From: Flavobacterium aeripolare
GTDB lineage: Bacteria > Bacteroidota > Bacteroidia > Flavobacteriales > Flavobacteriaceae
Direction of reading: 5' to 3'
Assembly (NCBI RefSeq): GCF_013294025.1
Contig: NZ_JABSNL010000002.1
Span: 310,001 to 374,000 of the forward strand
DNA length: 64,000 nt
Shown: positions 36,389-44,464 of the stretch, one piece after another
Layout of the letters: each line of letters opens with the position of its first letter
Position numbering within the stretch: the stretch's first letter is position 1
Translations under genes and position numbers: made by a program
Notes under the pieces: generated by a model
The model's input: the letters and a program-made list of their open reading frames with translations, nothing else
Database searches by the model: none
What the model was told of the DNA's origin: nothing

Positions 36389-38611
36389 TTAAAATTGGTA
36401 TTTTAATGAAGTCATTACTTGTCTAGGTGCGATAGGATTAGCACTATAGTTTTCATGAACAGTATAATTCAATGTATTTGAAATATTAGATAATTTGCAT
36501 AAGATTGAAATTTTTCTCCAAGTGTATCCAGCAGAAACATCTACAGTTGTGTAACCATCAATAGGTACTTCGCGATCATTAATAGACATTGCACCCGTTG
36601 TAGGATTTATCACTACCTGATTATTCCATCCTGCAACACGGTTCCCAACATAATTTGCTGTAGAACCTAGCGATAAACCTTTAAGGACTCCAGATGGTAA
36701 GGTATAAAAGAAGCTTAAATTAGCAGTATTTGATGGTGTTCTAGCTAAACGGTCTCCTTCAATAAAACTTCCGTTTAAACCTGAAGTTTTTGTGTAACGC
36801 ATGTCATTGTAGCTGTATCCAGCAATAATACTTAGTCCTTCCACAGGTTTAGCAGTAATATCCACTTCGACCCCTTTACTTTTTGTTGCACCACTTAATA
36901 CTTTAATGCTAGAATCACTATTAAATGATCCGTCAGCTTTAAATTCTGCAGTTTGTGCTAGGTTGCTGTTTTCTATTTGGTATACGGTAAGATTTGTAGA
37001 GATTAATCCGCTCATGAAATCTTTCTTAATACCTAGTTCGTATTGATCAATTACAGATGGTTTGATTACCTTTAAGTCTACTGTTGTCCCTGAATTAGGT
37101 GTAAATGAGTTTGCATAACTAGCAAATAAAGACACTTCAGTTACTGGTTGGTACACCAGTCCAACCTTAGGAGTAAATGCTTGATCTACTCTATTAGCAT
37201 CTTGTGTGGTCGTTGCAGCAACAAAGTCTTGTGTAGTTACTTTTGCTTCTTGCCAAGACCAACGCAATCCTGCCAATACTTTAAATTTATCTGTAATCGA
37301 AATTAAGTCCTGTGCGTACACACCAAAACGGTTAGTTTCTGTACTTACTATTTTTGTATTGTCTGCAGTAGGTATAGCGCCACCTTGATCAAAATTATCG
37401 AAGTCAAATATGTTCCCAGATCCGTAAGTAGCAGGGTCAAACTTGAATGTGTAAGCAGTTACATCAGCATTTTCAAAATCAACTCCTGTGAAAATTTGGT
37501 GTTTAATTGCACCAGTATTAAAGTTTCCTATGAAGCTTAATTGCTCCGATAGAATTTGTTCTTGGTTTTTATTTTGCCCTAATGGTCTGCTCCAAGTACC
37601 GTCTGCAGCTGGTTGAACACGTTCTGTGCCTTTTGAAGTTCTATTGTAATCTTGGAAAGAAGAATTGAAGTTTAATTTCCAGTTAGCGTTAAACTCGTGA
37701 TTCAATAAGGCCGAAACACTAGCTTGTTTTGTTTGACCATTTGACCATGTCGCTCCTAAGTACGTATTTCTAGGCACATCGGCAGTTTCTTTTTCAATTA
37801 TTCCAGTACCAAAATCTGGTGTCCAGTCATCATGAAGGTAATCACCTTGTAATGTGATATCTGTTTTATCACTTACCTTAAATAAGAAAGAAGGGTTAAC
37901 ATAGTAACGTTCCTTTTTTACCACATCTCTATAACTTTCTGAATTCTCATAAGAACCTATAAAACGGTAGGCGATGTTGTCATTCAAAGGGCCGTAAATA
38001 TCAATTGACGGCTTGTAGAAGGCATAACTTCCCATTTGCATGCTTATTTCTCCACCACTTTCAAAAGTAGGTTTCTTAGTCACCATATTTAAAATTCCTC
38101 CGGGAGCTACATTACCATATAATAATGCAGCACTACCTTTAAGTAACTCAACGCGCTCTAATGAAGAAACCTCAGGTATAGAACCATTAGTAAAACGGAA
38201 ACCATTTTTAAACATATTGTTTGATGACATATCATATCCTCTAGACCAGAAAGTCTCTTGAGAGCCACCTCTGGCAGAACCTACATATACACCATTGGCA
38301 TTTTTTATAACATCACTCAAGCGAACGGCTTGTTGTTGTGTGATTACTTCGTTACCTATTACTTGAACGCTTTGCGGAATGTCCATTGGCTTCAAGCCAG
38401 ATCTTACAGCATTAACTGTCCTTTTTTGTTGGTTTACATTAATTAACACTTCCTTCAAAGATTCTCCTTTTTTACCTTTTATAGTATCAATTGGATTGTT
38501 CATGAACTGCGTCAATGTTTGTGTATCGTTAAAAGACGCTTTAGATGACTGCTGAGCACTTGCCGTTGTAAGGCAGAGTAATGTAACTGTAGATAATAGT
38601 AAAGCTTTCAT
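36389..38611 (-). CDS. TonB-dependent siderophore receptor
   Basis: A 740-residue outer-membrane receptor of the FpvA/FhuE-like siderophore class. The signal peptide ends TTASAQ. A possible TonB box lies near LKEVLINV (residues about 52-59). The plug begins with MDIPQSVQVIGNEVI, followed by LSDVIKNANGVYVGSARGG, FWSRGYDMSSNNMF and VELLKGSAALLYGNVAPGGILNMVTKKP read in pieces. The 22-strand barrel ends in an aromatic residue (LKYQF). The carboxypeptidase-like N-terminal domain common in flavobacterial receptors is absent. Two TTATTTAGA-type sites flank its promoter, so it is probably induced by iron limitation. The cognate siderophore is unknown. Confidence 0.92.
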   Translation of the reverse strand: MKALLLSTVTLLCLTTASAQQSSKASFNDTQTLTQFMNNPIDTIKGKKGESLKEVLINVNQQKRTVNAVRSGLKPMDIPQSVQVIGNEVITQQQAVRLSDVIKNANGVYVGSARGGSQETFWSRGYDMSSNNMFKNGFRFTNGSIPEVSSLERVELLKGSAALLYGNVAPGGILNMVTKKPTFESGGEISMQMGSYAFYKPSIDIYGPLNDNIAYRFIGSYENSESYRDVVKKERYYVNPSFLFKVSDKTDITLQGDYLHDDWTPDFGTGIIEKETADVPRNTYLGATWSNGQTKQASVSALLNHEFNANWKLNFNSSFQDYNRTSKGTERVQPAADGTWSRPLGQNKNQEQILSEQLSFIGNFNTGAIKHQIFTGVDFENADVTAYTFKFDPATYGSGNIFDFDNFDQGGAIPTADNTKIVSTETNRFGVYAQDLISITDKFKVLAGLRWSWQEAKVTTQDFVAATTTQDANRVDQAFTPKVGLVYQPVTEVSLFASYANSFTPNSGTTVDLKVIKPSVIDQYELGIKKDFMSGLISTNLTVYQIENSNLAQTAEFKADGSFNSDSSIKVLSGATKSKGVEVDITAKPVEGLSIIAGYSYNDMRYTKTSGLNGSFIEGDRLARTPSNTANLSFFYTLPSGVLKGLSLGSTANYVGNRVAGWNNQVVINPTTGAMSINDREVPIDGYTTVDVSAGYTWRKISILCKLSNISNTLNYTVHENYSANPIAPRQVMTSLKYQF

Positions 38612-38613
38612 TT

Positions 38614-38636
38614 TTATTTAGATTTATTTAAAATAA
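38614..38636. promoter_or_regulatory. iron-box-like dyad 1
   Basis: TTATTTAGATTTATTT continuing into AAAATAA, an imperfect dyad. It lies between the promoter and the ATG of the siderophore receptor gene and covers the likely transcription start. Confidence 0.55.
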
Positions 38637-38641
38637 CAGCG

Positions 38642-38672
38642 CAAATGTACACGCTTTTTCGGATTGCACAAA
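38642..38672 (-). promoter_or_regulatory. promoter of the siderophore receptor
   Basis: Minus strand: TTTG (38672-38669), exactly 19 bp, then TACATTTG (38649-38642). This is a complete Bacteroidota promoter. Confidence 0.7.
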
Positions 38673-38674
38673 GC

Positions 38675-38697
38675 TTATTTAGAATAATTAAAGATAA
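38675..38697. promoter_or_regulatory. iron-box-like dyad 2
   Basis: TTATTTAGAATAATTAAAGA followed by TAA, 2 bp upstream of the -33 element of the receptor promoter. Confidence 0.55.
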
Positions 38698-38836
38698 TAT
38701 TTTTAACAAGCTATTTGTGAAGTAATTAACAAGTCATATTTTGTAGACGGTACAAACAATGGTATTTTCAAGGTTAATTCATCTAGTTAATGAGTTAAAG
38801 ATTTCTCGAATAAATAGCACTTAAAATTTAACATAC

Positions 38837-38893
38837 TTATTTAGACTAAATCTCAATTAAGTTTGTATGTATGCAAATAAGTGTTTAAATTTG
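38837..38893 (+). promoter_or_regulatory. iron-box-like dyad 3 with promoter
   Basis: TTATTTAGACTAAATCTCAA then TTAA (38837-38860), directly followed by TTTG (38862-38865), a 20-bp spacer and TAAATTTG (38886-38893). It drives the gene at 38915. Confidence 0.6.
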
Positions 38894-38914
38894 CGGCATA
38901 ATTATATTTAAACC

Positions 38915-39271
38915 ATGGAGTACATTAATCAAAATAATGATTTATTGTTTGAGAATAAGAAGGGATACAGTTACCAGTGCGAACTGACCAATACCATTGT
39001 TATTAATTTTGACGGGATTACTACCTCTTATAAGATCAGAGATTTTTTGGTTTTTCAAAGGATGGTGAATAGTGTTAACGTGCTTGATATGATTTACAAC
39101 CTTTCAGATGAAGGGGATTTCAAACTAATTGAGGCAACAAAAAGAAATTTCTCTAAGGAATTAACAATCTGCGAAATTATACAGTTACGTGATTTGCTAA
39201 ACGGTACAAAATTTACGATTGTACTGAATTCAATGGTGCTTGAAGTGCTAAGTGATACTGTAGTATATTAG
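38915..39271 (+). CDS. unknown 118-residue protein in the iron locus
   Basis: No family is recognised. It is a soluble cytoplasmic protein without signal peptide: an N-terminal beta-rich half (GYSYQCELTNTIVINFDGITTSY) and a C-terminal alpha/beta half (LTICEIIQLRDLLNGTKFTIVL). Only two cysteines are present (CEL and CEI), not arranged as a cluster site. Its promoter carries the TTATTTAGA dyad 1 bp from the -33 element, and it lies between a siderophore receptor gene and a ferritin gene, so an iron-related role is likely. It is transcribed away from the receptor. Confidence 0.62.
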   Translation: MEYINQNNDLLFENKKGYSYQCELTNTIVINFDGITTSYKIRDFLVFQRMVNSVNVLDMIYNLSDEGDFKLIEATKRNFSKELTICEIIQLRDLLNGTKFTIVLNSMVLEVLSDTVVY

Positions 39272-39290
39272 TCATTTACTCACAGGATAT

Positions 39291-39364
39291 TTATTTAGAT
39301 TTAATTCAAATTCACTCGTTTTAAAGTTCCTTTAGCTACTTAATGCTTCAATTCCGTATCTTTG
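39291..39364 (+). promoter_or_regulatory. iron-box-like dyad 4 and ferritin -7 element
   Basis: TTATTTAGATTTAATTCAAA at 39291-39310 and TATCTTTG at 39357-39364, 24 bp before the ferritin ATG. The box is farther from the promoter core here than at the other genes. Confidence 0.5.
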
Positions 39365-39388
39365 ATTTTACATTAAAATACAAGCGCT

Positions 39389-39919
39389 ATGAAAGACTTA
39401 CTACGTTCACATACCTCACTTCAAGAAGGGATAGAAAAATTATTAAACTTACAATCAAAAATAGAAAGTGATGCTTCAGCTAAATATTTAGCAATGGCAT
39501 CGTGGTTAGATAGAAACGGATTTGAAAATACTGCAGGTTACATGTATGAGCAAGCAGAGGAAGAGAGAAGTCACTTTCTTAAAGTTTTCAAGTACATTAC
39601 TGACATGGGAGGAATTGCAATTACGCCTACCGTTAACGAAGTGCAACAGGAATTTTCATCGTTTAAAGAAGTTTTTGAAATCGCATTACAAAACGAAATT
39701 GCAGTGACACACGCTGTGAATAAAATTATTGCAAAGTGTAGAATAGAAAATGATTACGCTACCGAAGAATTCATGATGTGGTACGTAAGAGAACAAAGAG
39801 AAGAAGAAATTAATGCAAGGAGAGCACTGGAATTCTTTGAATTAATTGACGAGAATACAGCTGCAGGTAAATTTGAATTAGACAAACAAATTGCAAAAAT
39901 AGGTGCTACAGAAGTATAA
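39389..39919 (+). CDS. ftnA: ferritin
   Basis: A 176-residue non-haem ferritin that oxidises and stores iron in a 24-subunit shell. The four-helix bundle is complete, with ferroxidase ligands in KIESDASAKYLAMASWL, MYEQAEEERSH (Glu and His, about residues 52-62), QNEIAVTHAVNKI and WYVREQREEE. There is no haem-binding Met of the bacterioferritin type that I can place. The presence of a TTATTTAGA site upstream suggests it responds to the same iron regulator as the uptake genes, probably in the opposite sense. A terminator follows. Confidence 0.95.
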   Translation: MKDLLRSHTSLQEGIEKLLNLQSKIESDASAKYLAMASWLDRNGFENTAGYMYEQAEEERSHFLKVFKYITDMGGIAITPTVNEVQQEFSSFKEVFEIALQNEIAVTHAVNKIIAKCRIENDYATEEFMMWYVREQREEEINARRALEFFELIDENTAAGKFELDKQIAKIGATEV

Positions 39920-39937
39920 CTGAATCGCCATTACAAT

Positions 39938-39975
39938 AAATGCCTTTACTACTTAAGTAAAGGCATTTTTTTTTA
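39938..39975 (+). terminator. terminator of ferritin
   Basis: AATGCCTTTACT / AGTAAAGGCATT stem followed by a long T-run. Confidence 0.85.
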
Positions 39976-40200
39976 AGTACAAGAGGCTTTTATTTGAGCT
40001 GAGGCTCACTTTTCTTTTTTTTATACCACCAAATTAATCTTCCAGAGAAAGCTAGAATCAGTTTTAACTATTTTGCAATCAATATTTTAGTTGCTGTAGT
40101 TTTAAAATTAGAGCGGTTTTAAATTATCCTGCTTCAAAAAGTCTTGATGTAAAGCGTCTTGGAAATTTTCAAATATTTATTTGCTTAAATTATAGTTATA
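39976..40200. other. intergenic gap
   Basis: Between the ferritin terminator and the terminator of the next gene I see no gene, repeat or promoter worth naming, only a short GAGCTGAGGCTC hairpin near 39997. Confidence 0.5.
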
Positions 40201-40226
40201 AAAAAACCTTGCGATGAGCAAGGTTT
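40201..40226 (-). terminator. terminator of the lipoprotein gene
   Basis: AAACCTTGC / GCAAGGTTT stem with a five-base loop, A-run on the left (T on the minus strand). Confidence 0.8.
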
Positions 40227-40245
40227 CTTATTAGTGTACTATAAT

Positions 40246-40737
40246 TTATTTTATTTTCTTCATTTCGTATTTTTCTGAACTAGGTTTTCCAACTTGTGTA
40301 CCAGATATCTCCGTAGTCAAATTTCCATTAGGCGTTTTAGCGTAGGTTATTTTTTGTGGGTAATCATTGGTTTTATTTTCAAAAACAACTTCATTCTCTT
40401 TATGGTCTAGTAATGTAAAAACAATCGGTTTATCTTCGTTTTGTCCTTTGATTACTGTAGTGTAAGTAAGGTTGTCTCCTTTTTGTTCTAGTTGTATTTG
40501 TTCAAAATGAATGGTGTCTGTGGCTTTTATAAAGTAAGATTGTCCTTTGTAAAGACTATCATTTTGTTTTTCCCATAATTCTTTCAAGTGGCCATCTTGT
40601 GTAACCATTTCCCAATTCCCAAGAATAAAACGAGCTGCCTTTAAATGTTCTTTTTCATTATCAGTTGCGTCGTTGTTAGATTGCTTACAAGAGATAAATG
40701 ATATTAAAAGTATAAGTAGCGTAATTTTTTTAATCAT
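40246..40737 (-). CDS. unknown lipoprotein
   Basis: A 163-residue predicted lipoprotein: MIKKITLLILLISFISCKQS places the lipidated Cys at about residue 17. The mature part is a small beta-rich, lipocalin-like domain (LGNWEMVTQDGHLKELWEK, DTIHFEQIQLEQKGDNLTYT, VVFENKTNDYPQKITY) similar in style to DUF6265-type lipoproteins; this resemblance is loose. It probably sits in a periplasm-facing membrane leaflet. A single gene, function unknown. Confidence 0.68.
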   Translation of the reverse strand: MIKKITLLILLISFISCKQSNNDATDNEKEHLKAARFILGNWEMVTQDGHLKELWEKQNDSLYKGQSYFIKATDTIHFEQIQLEQKGDNLTYTTVIKGQNEDKPIVFTLLDHKENEVVFENKTNDYPQKITYAKTPNGNLTTEISGTQVGKPSSEKYEMKKIK

Positions 40738-40884
40738 AATGGGTTGTTTCTATAGGGTTTAATAATGGCAAAATTAGCAAAATATATTCATTTATTCTAA
40801 GTATTTGTAGGTTGCTCCACGTCGCTACAAGGCTACTACTTTTGATCGAAAGTAAAGGTAATACTGCTTTCAAAATAGAGGCAG

Positions 40885-43191
40885 CTAGAAGCTACTTTTC
40901 AAAATTTGATGTACTAATTCTTTAGTAGCTTTTTGGTCTTTTAGTTTTTCTCTGACGGTATCAAACGAAACTTTAAAATCACAGCCTACTTTGTATGCAC
41001 TACAACCATAGGCTGTGTTGCCTTTTATAATGCTACCATTTTTACATTTAGGGCATTGTAGCGTAGCGTTATCAGCAACCGCTTTAGAAGCTATAACGGC
41101 CGTTTTTTTAGGTTCGAGAACAATTTTGAAAGCGTCATCAAAACGAAGCAATCCCTCAACCGAAGCGCCTCCAACTTTAAAATCTTTTAAGTTTACAGTG
41201 GATCCTTTCTGGAGTAACCGCAGGTACTGGTTTTCGGAAATTTTCTTTTCAGCAAATTCAAAAGGCAGCTTAAAATCGCAGCCTGCCTTATAATTGGCAC
41301 AACCATAAGCTGATTTTCCTTTAATCACAGAAGCTGTTTTACACTTAGGGCAAATTTCGGCAGTGATTCCTTGCGCTTTTTTCTTAACCGCTTTTTCCTC
41401 TTTCTTTGCACTGTGTTGTGAGTGCGAAATGTTAGCACGTTTTGTTTCGCTACGCACCTCATACACTAAGGCATCGACCATTTGCTTCATGTTATTGATA
41501 AACGCAGCAGCGCTAAAAGTACCTTTCTCGATATCTTTCAATTGCTTTTCCCAAGACCCTGTAAGTTCTGCCGATTTTACTAAGTCATTTTGAATTGTAT
41601 CAATCAACTGAATTCCGGTGGGAGTAGGGAGCACTTGTTTTTTATTTCGAATAATATACTGCCGCTTAAATAATGTTTCAATGATATTAGCACGAGTAGA
41701 CGGTCTCCCTATTCCGTTCTCTTTCATTAATTCACGTAAATCTTCGTCGTCCACTTGCTTTCCTGCGGTTTCCATCGCACGTAGTAGTGTTGCCTCTGTA
41801 AATTGATTGGGCGCTTTGGTTTCTTTTTCAAGAAATGAGGGTTGGTGCGGCCCTTTCTCTCCCTTAATAAACGCAGGTAATAAATCAGCCTCTTTTTCTT
41901 TAGCGTCGGGATTTTCGAAAACAATTCTCCAACCTTTCTTTATTATAATTTTTCCAGTCGCCTTAAATAATACTGCTGCAGCTTGTCCCATTACAGTTGT
42001 ATTTGCGACCGTACAATCATCATAAAAAACAGCAATAAAACGTTTGGTAATAATATCGTATACCTGCTGCTGATTGTACTGTAAATTAGATTGAATTCCA
42101 GTGGGGATTATAGCGTGGTGATCTGTTACTTTTTTATCGTTAAATACCTTTGCTGATTTCTTTATTTTTTTTCCTAATAGCGGCTCTGTGAGATTGCTGT
42201 AGTTTGTAAGTTTTTGTAAAATTCCAGGCACTTTAGGGTAAATATCATTGGGTAAAAATGTAGTATCTACTCTAGGGTATGTCACTACTTTTTGTTCGTA
42301 TAGTGTTTGCACTATTTTCAACGTCTCATCTGCCGAAAAGCCAAATTTTGTATTGCAGTAAACCTGTAACCCTGTAAGGTCAAATAGTTTAGGGGCATAC
42401 TCGTTTCCTTGCTTTTTTTCGATAGAAACAATTTCAAAATCACTTTCTTTTACTTTATTGGCTAATACTTCTCCATCTTCTTTTTTTAGAAAACGGCCGT
42501 CTTCATAGCTAAACAGTGTTTCGCGATACAATGTTTGTAATTCCCAGTAGGGTTGTGGTTTGAAATTATCGATCTCTTTCCAGCGATCTACAACCATTGC
42601 AAGCGTAGGTGTTTGCACTCTACCTATAGACAATACTTGCTTGTAGCCACCATGTTTTACGGTATACAATCGGGTAGCGTTCATTCCTAACAACCAGTCC
42701 CCAATTGCTCTAGAAAAACCGGCGTAGTATAGATTATCATAGTTAGCCGAAGGTTTTAAATTGTCAAAACCATCTCTAATTGCTTCTGTAGTTAAAGACG
42801 AAATCCATAACCGCTGTACTTCACCTTTATATTTTGCTTCATTCATCACCCAGCGCTGAATCAATTCTCCTTCTTGTCCAGCATCCCCGCAATTAATCAC
42901 TAATGTAGCTTTGTCAAAAAGTCCTTTTATAATTTTAAATTGTTTTTGTATTCCTGAGTTAGCAACAACTTTTGTCTCAAATTTTTCAGGAAGCATAGGT
43001 AAATTATTCAAATCCCAACTTTTCCAGTAGGGCTTGTAGTCATTAGGTTCTTTTAAAGTGCATAAATGTCCAAAAGTGTAGGTTACCGCATATCCATTGC
43101 CTTCATAGTAGCCATCATGCTTAGTGTTAGCTCCTAATACAGATGCGATTTCACGTGCGACACTTGGTTTTTCGGCAATACAGACCTTCAT
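40885..43191 (-). CDS. topB: DNA topoisomerase III
   Basis: A 768-residue type IA topoisomerase that passes single strands to resolve recombination and replication intermediates. The Toprim domain begins KVCIAEKPSVAREIASVLG and contains NCGDAGQEGELIQRW with acidic metal ligands. SIGRVQTPTLAMV follows, then the catalytic Tyr in VVTYPRVDTTFLP. IGRPSTRANIIETL closes the core. The C-terminus carries two zinc-finger-like repeats of the form CPKC...GC..Y..GCDFK. It could also be a plasmid-type TopB, but the chromosomal context is ordinary. Monocistronic. Confidence 0.94.
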   Translation of the reverse strand: MKVCIAEKPSVAREIASVLGANTKHDGYYEGNGYAVTYTFGHLCTLKEPNDYKPYWKSWDLNNLPMLPEKFETKVVANSGIQKQFKIIKGLFDKATLVINCGDAGQEGELIQRWVMNEAKYKGEVQRLWISSLTTEAIRDGFDNLKPSANYDNLYYAGFSRAIGDWLLGMNATRLYTVKHGGYKQVLSIGRVQTPTLAMVVDRWKEIDNFKPQPYWELQTLYRETLFSYEDGRFLKKEDGEVLANKVKESDFEIVSIEKKQGNEYAPKLFDLTGLQVYCNTKFGFSADETLKIVQTLYEQKVVTYPRVDTTFLPNDIYPKVPGILQKLTNYSNLTEPLLGKKIKKSAKVFNDKKVTDHHAIIPTGIQSNLQYNQQQVYDIITKRFIAVFYDDCTVANTTVMGQAAAVLFKATGKIIIKKGWRIVFENPDAKEKEADLLPAFIKGEKGPHQPSFLEKETKAPNQFTEATLLRAMETAGKQVDDEDLRELMKENGIGRPSTRANIIETLFKRQYIIRNKKQVLPTPTGIQLIDTIQNDLVKSAELTGSWEKQLKDIEKGTFSAAAFINNMKQMVDALVYEVRSETKRANISHSQHSAKKEEKAVKKKAQGITAEICPKCKTASVIKGKSAYGCANYKAGCDFKLPFEFAEKKISENQYLRLLQKGSTVNLKDFKVGGASVEGLLRFDDAFKIVLEPKKTAVIASKAVADNATLQCPKCKNGSIIKGNTAYGCSAYKVGCDFKVSFDTVREKLKDQKATKELVHQILKSSF

Positions 43192-43479
43192 TTTTCTACT
43201 AATTTTGAGGGTGCAAATTAGGGATTTAGAATTTGGTATTAAAAGGAAATCATCAGGAGTTTTAAATAACTGAAATTTTGAATAGTACCTTTATTTTCGA
43301 ATATAAAGATGTCAGAAAGTTTTCTAATAGACGTTCTAAGGTCTTATTGATTTGTATTCGAATGTGTTTTAGATTGTAAAAATTGTTTAGTAATTATTAG
43401 CTGTCTCACTTACGGATGCAGTGGGTTTAAAAGTGAATTCCAATTACAATGACCATTTAAAGATTATGGTAGTGACAAA
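43192..43479. other. intergenic gap upstream of topB
   Basis: No gene or repeat is visible. It contains a GGATTTAGAATTTGG stretch near 43222 that weakly resembles the iron-box core (7 of 9), judged not significant. Confidence 0.4.
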
Positions 43480-43509
43480 AAAAAACCGCTGCACTACGGC
43501 AGCGGTTTT
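43480..43509 (-). terminator. terminator of the fasciclin gene
   Basis: AAAACCGCTGC / GCAGCGGTTTT stem with a six-base loop and T-run on the minus strand. Confidence 0.88.
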
Positions 43510-43532
43510 CATTATTAAGATGAATTAAAACC

Positions 43533-44120
43533 TTATTTAGGCATAACTACTGTATCAATAGCGTGAATAACTCCATTTGAAGCAGCGACATCGGCAAGTA
43601 TTACTGTTGAAGTTCCGCCATTTGCATCTGTCAACATAACTTTATCACCATTTAAGCTTAGCACAATGGTTCCACCTTGTACGGTCGTTACGCTATACTT
43701 TCCATTGTTCTTTTTTATAGCATCGATTACTGCTGCCGAATCAAATTTTCCTGCAACTACGTGGTAGGTTAATACCGCTTTTAATTTTTCTGCATTTTCT
43801 GGTTTTAATAGATTTTCTACTGTTCCTTCAGGAAGTTTTGCAAACGCTGCATTATTTGGTGCAAAAACTGTAAAAGGTCCTTCGCTGCTTAGTGTTTCTA
43901 CTAATTCAGCTGCTTTAACTGCAGCAACTAAAGTTGAAAAATCTTCATTTGCTGATGCTACACCTACTATATTAGGTGTGTCTACCACAACTGTATCCAT
44001 TGCAACTTCTGTAGAGTCGTTCATCTCGTTAGATTTTGCTTCTTTTTTTTCTCCGCAAGACACGGCTACTATTCCTAACAGTGCCAATGCGCTAATTTAT
44101 GTTACTAGTTTCATAATCAT
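43533..44120 (-). pseudogene. fasciclin-domain lipoprotein gene with an in-frame stop in its signal peptide
   Basis: The body encodes a complete FAS1 domain: FSTLVAAVKAAELVETL, GPFTVFAPNNAAFAKLP, LTYHVVAGKFDSAAV and NGVIHAIDTVVMPK. Upstream in the same frame the strand reads ATG ATT ATG AAA CTA GTA ACA TAA, then ISALALLGIVAVSCGEKK. The natural product would be MIMKLVT-x-ISALALLGIVAVSC, a normal lipoprotein leader with the Cys in a good lipobox, but codon 8 is TAA (one base from AAA, Lys). Only a TTG start at 44087 remains open, giving a leader with no positive charge. The secreted form is therefore probably lost or much reduced, unless this is a sequencing error. Confidence 0.72.
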
Positions 44121-44410
44121 TATTTTAAGTTTGAGTGTTAATGAATTCAAATATACCTATTTAAAGTTATTGTTTAATCTTTTTAACATTTTATTAAACA
44201 AAATTAGATTTAGAAGTTAGCTATTTGTTGCATTGCCATCATTGTATTTTTTCTAGAAATAGTGAAGTTGAAATGTAAAGCTTTCAGCTTATGAAATTGC
44301 TATTTGAAAGATGGTAATCTAAACAGATTATAAAACTAAATTGCCATTAGCTGAAGTTTATCGTATTTGAAATCACATTGGCTCCTACCTATTTTACTTT
44401 GGTGAAAACC
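44121..44410. other. intergenic gap
   Basis: Promoter region of the fasciclin gene on one side and the cstA terminator on the other. No further gene or repeat was seen. Confidence 0.4.
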
Positions 44411-44445
44411 AAAAAAAAGCCACAGTTTCTATAACTGTGGCTTTC
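44411..44445 (-). terminator. terminator of the CstA-type gene
   Basis: AAAGCCACAGTT / AACTGTGGCTTT stem, A-run on the left. Confidence 0.85.
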
Positions 44446-44464
44446 TTAAAAAAATGGTTTTTGG

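Noticed and set aside
41015..42025. Plus-strand frames across topB
   Set aside because: Shadows of topB on the other strand; Ser/Phe/Leu-rich with no conserved motif.
43203..43230. Iron-box-like GGATTTAGAATTTGG upstream of topB
   Set aside because: Only seven of nine core bases match, it lacks a dyad partner, and topB has no reason to be iron controlled.
43533..44087. TTG at 44087 as a normal start of the fasciclin gene
   Set aside because: It leaves a leader without positive charge, while an ideal leader in the same frame lies just upstream, broken by one stop codon.
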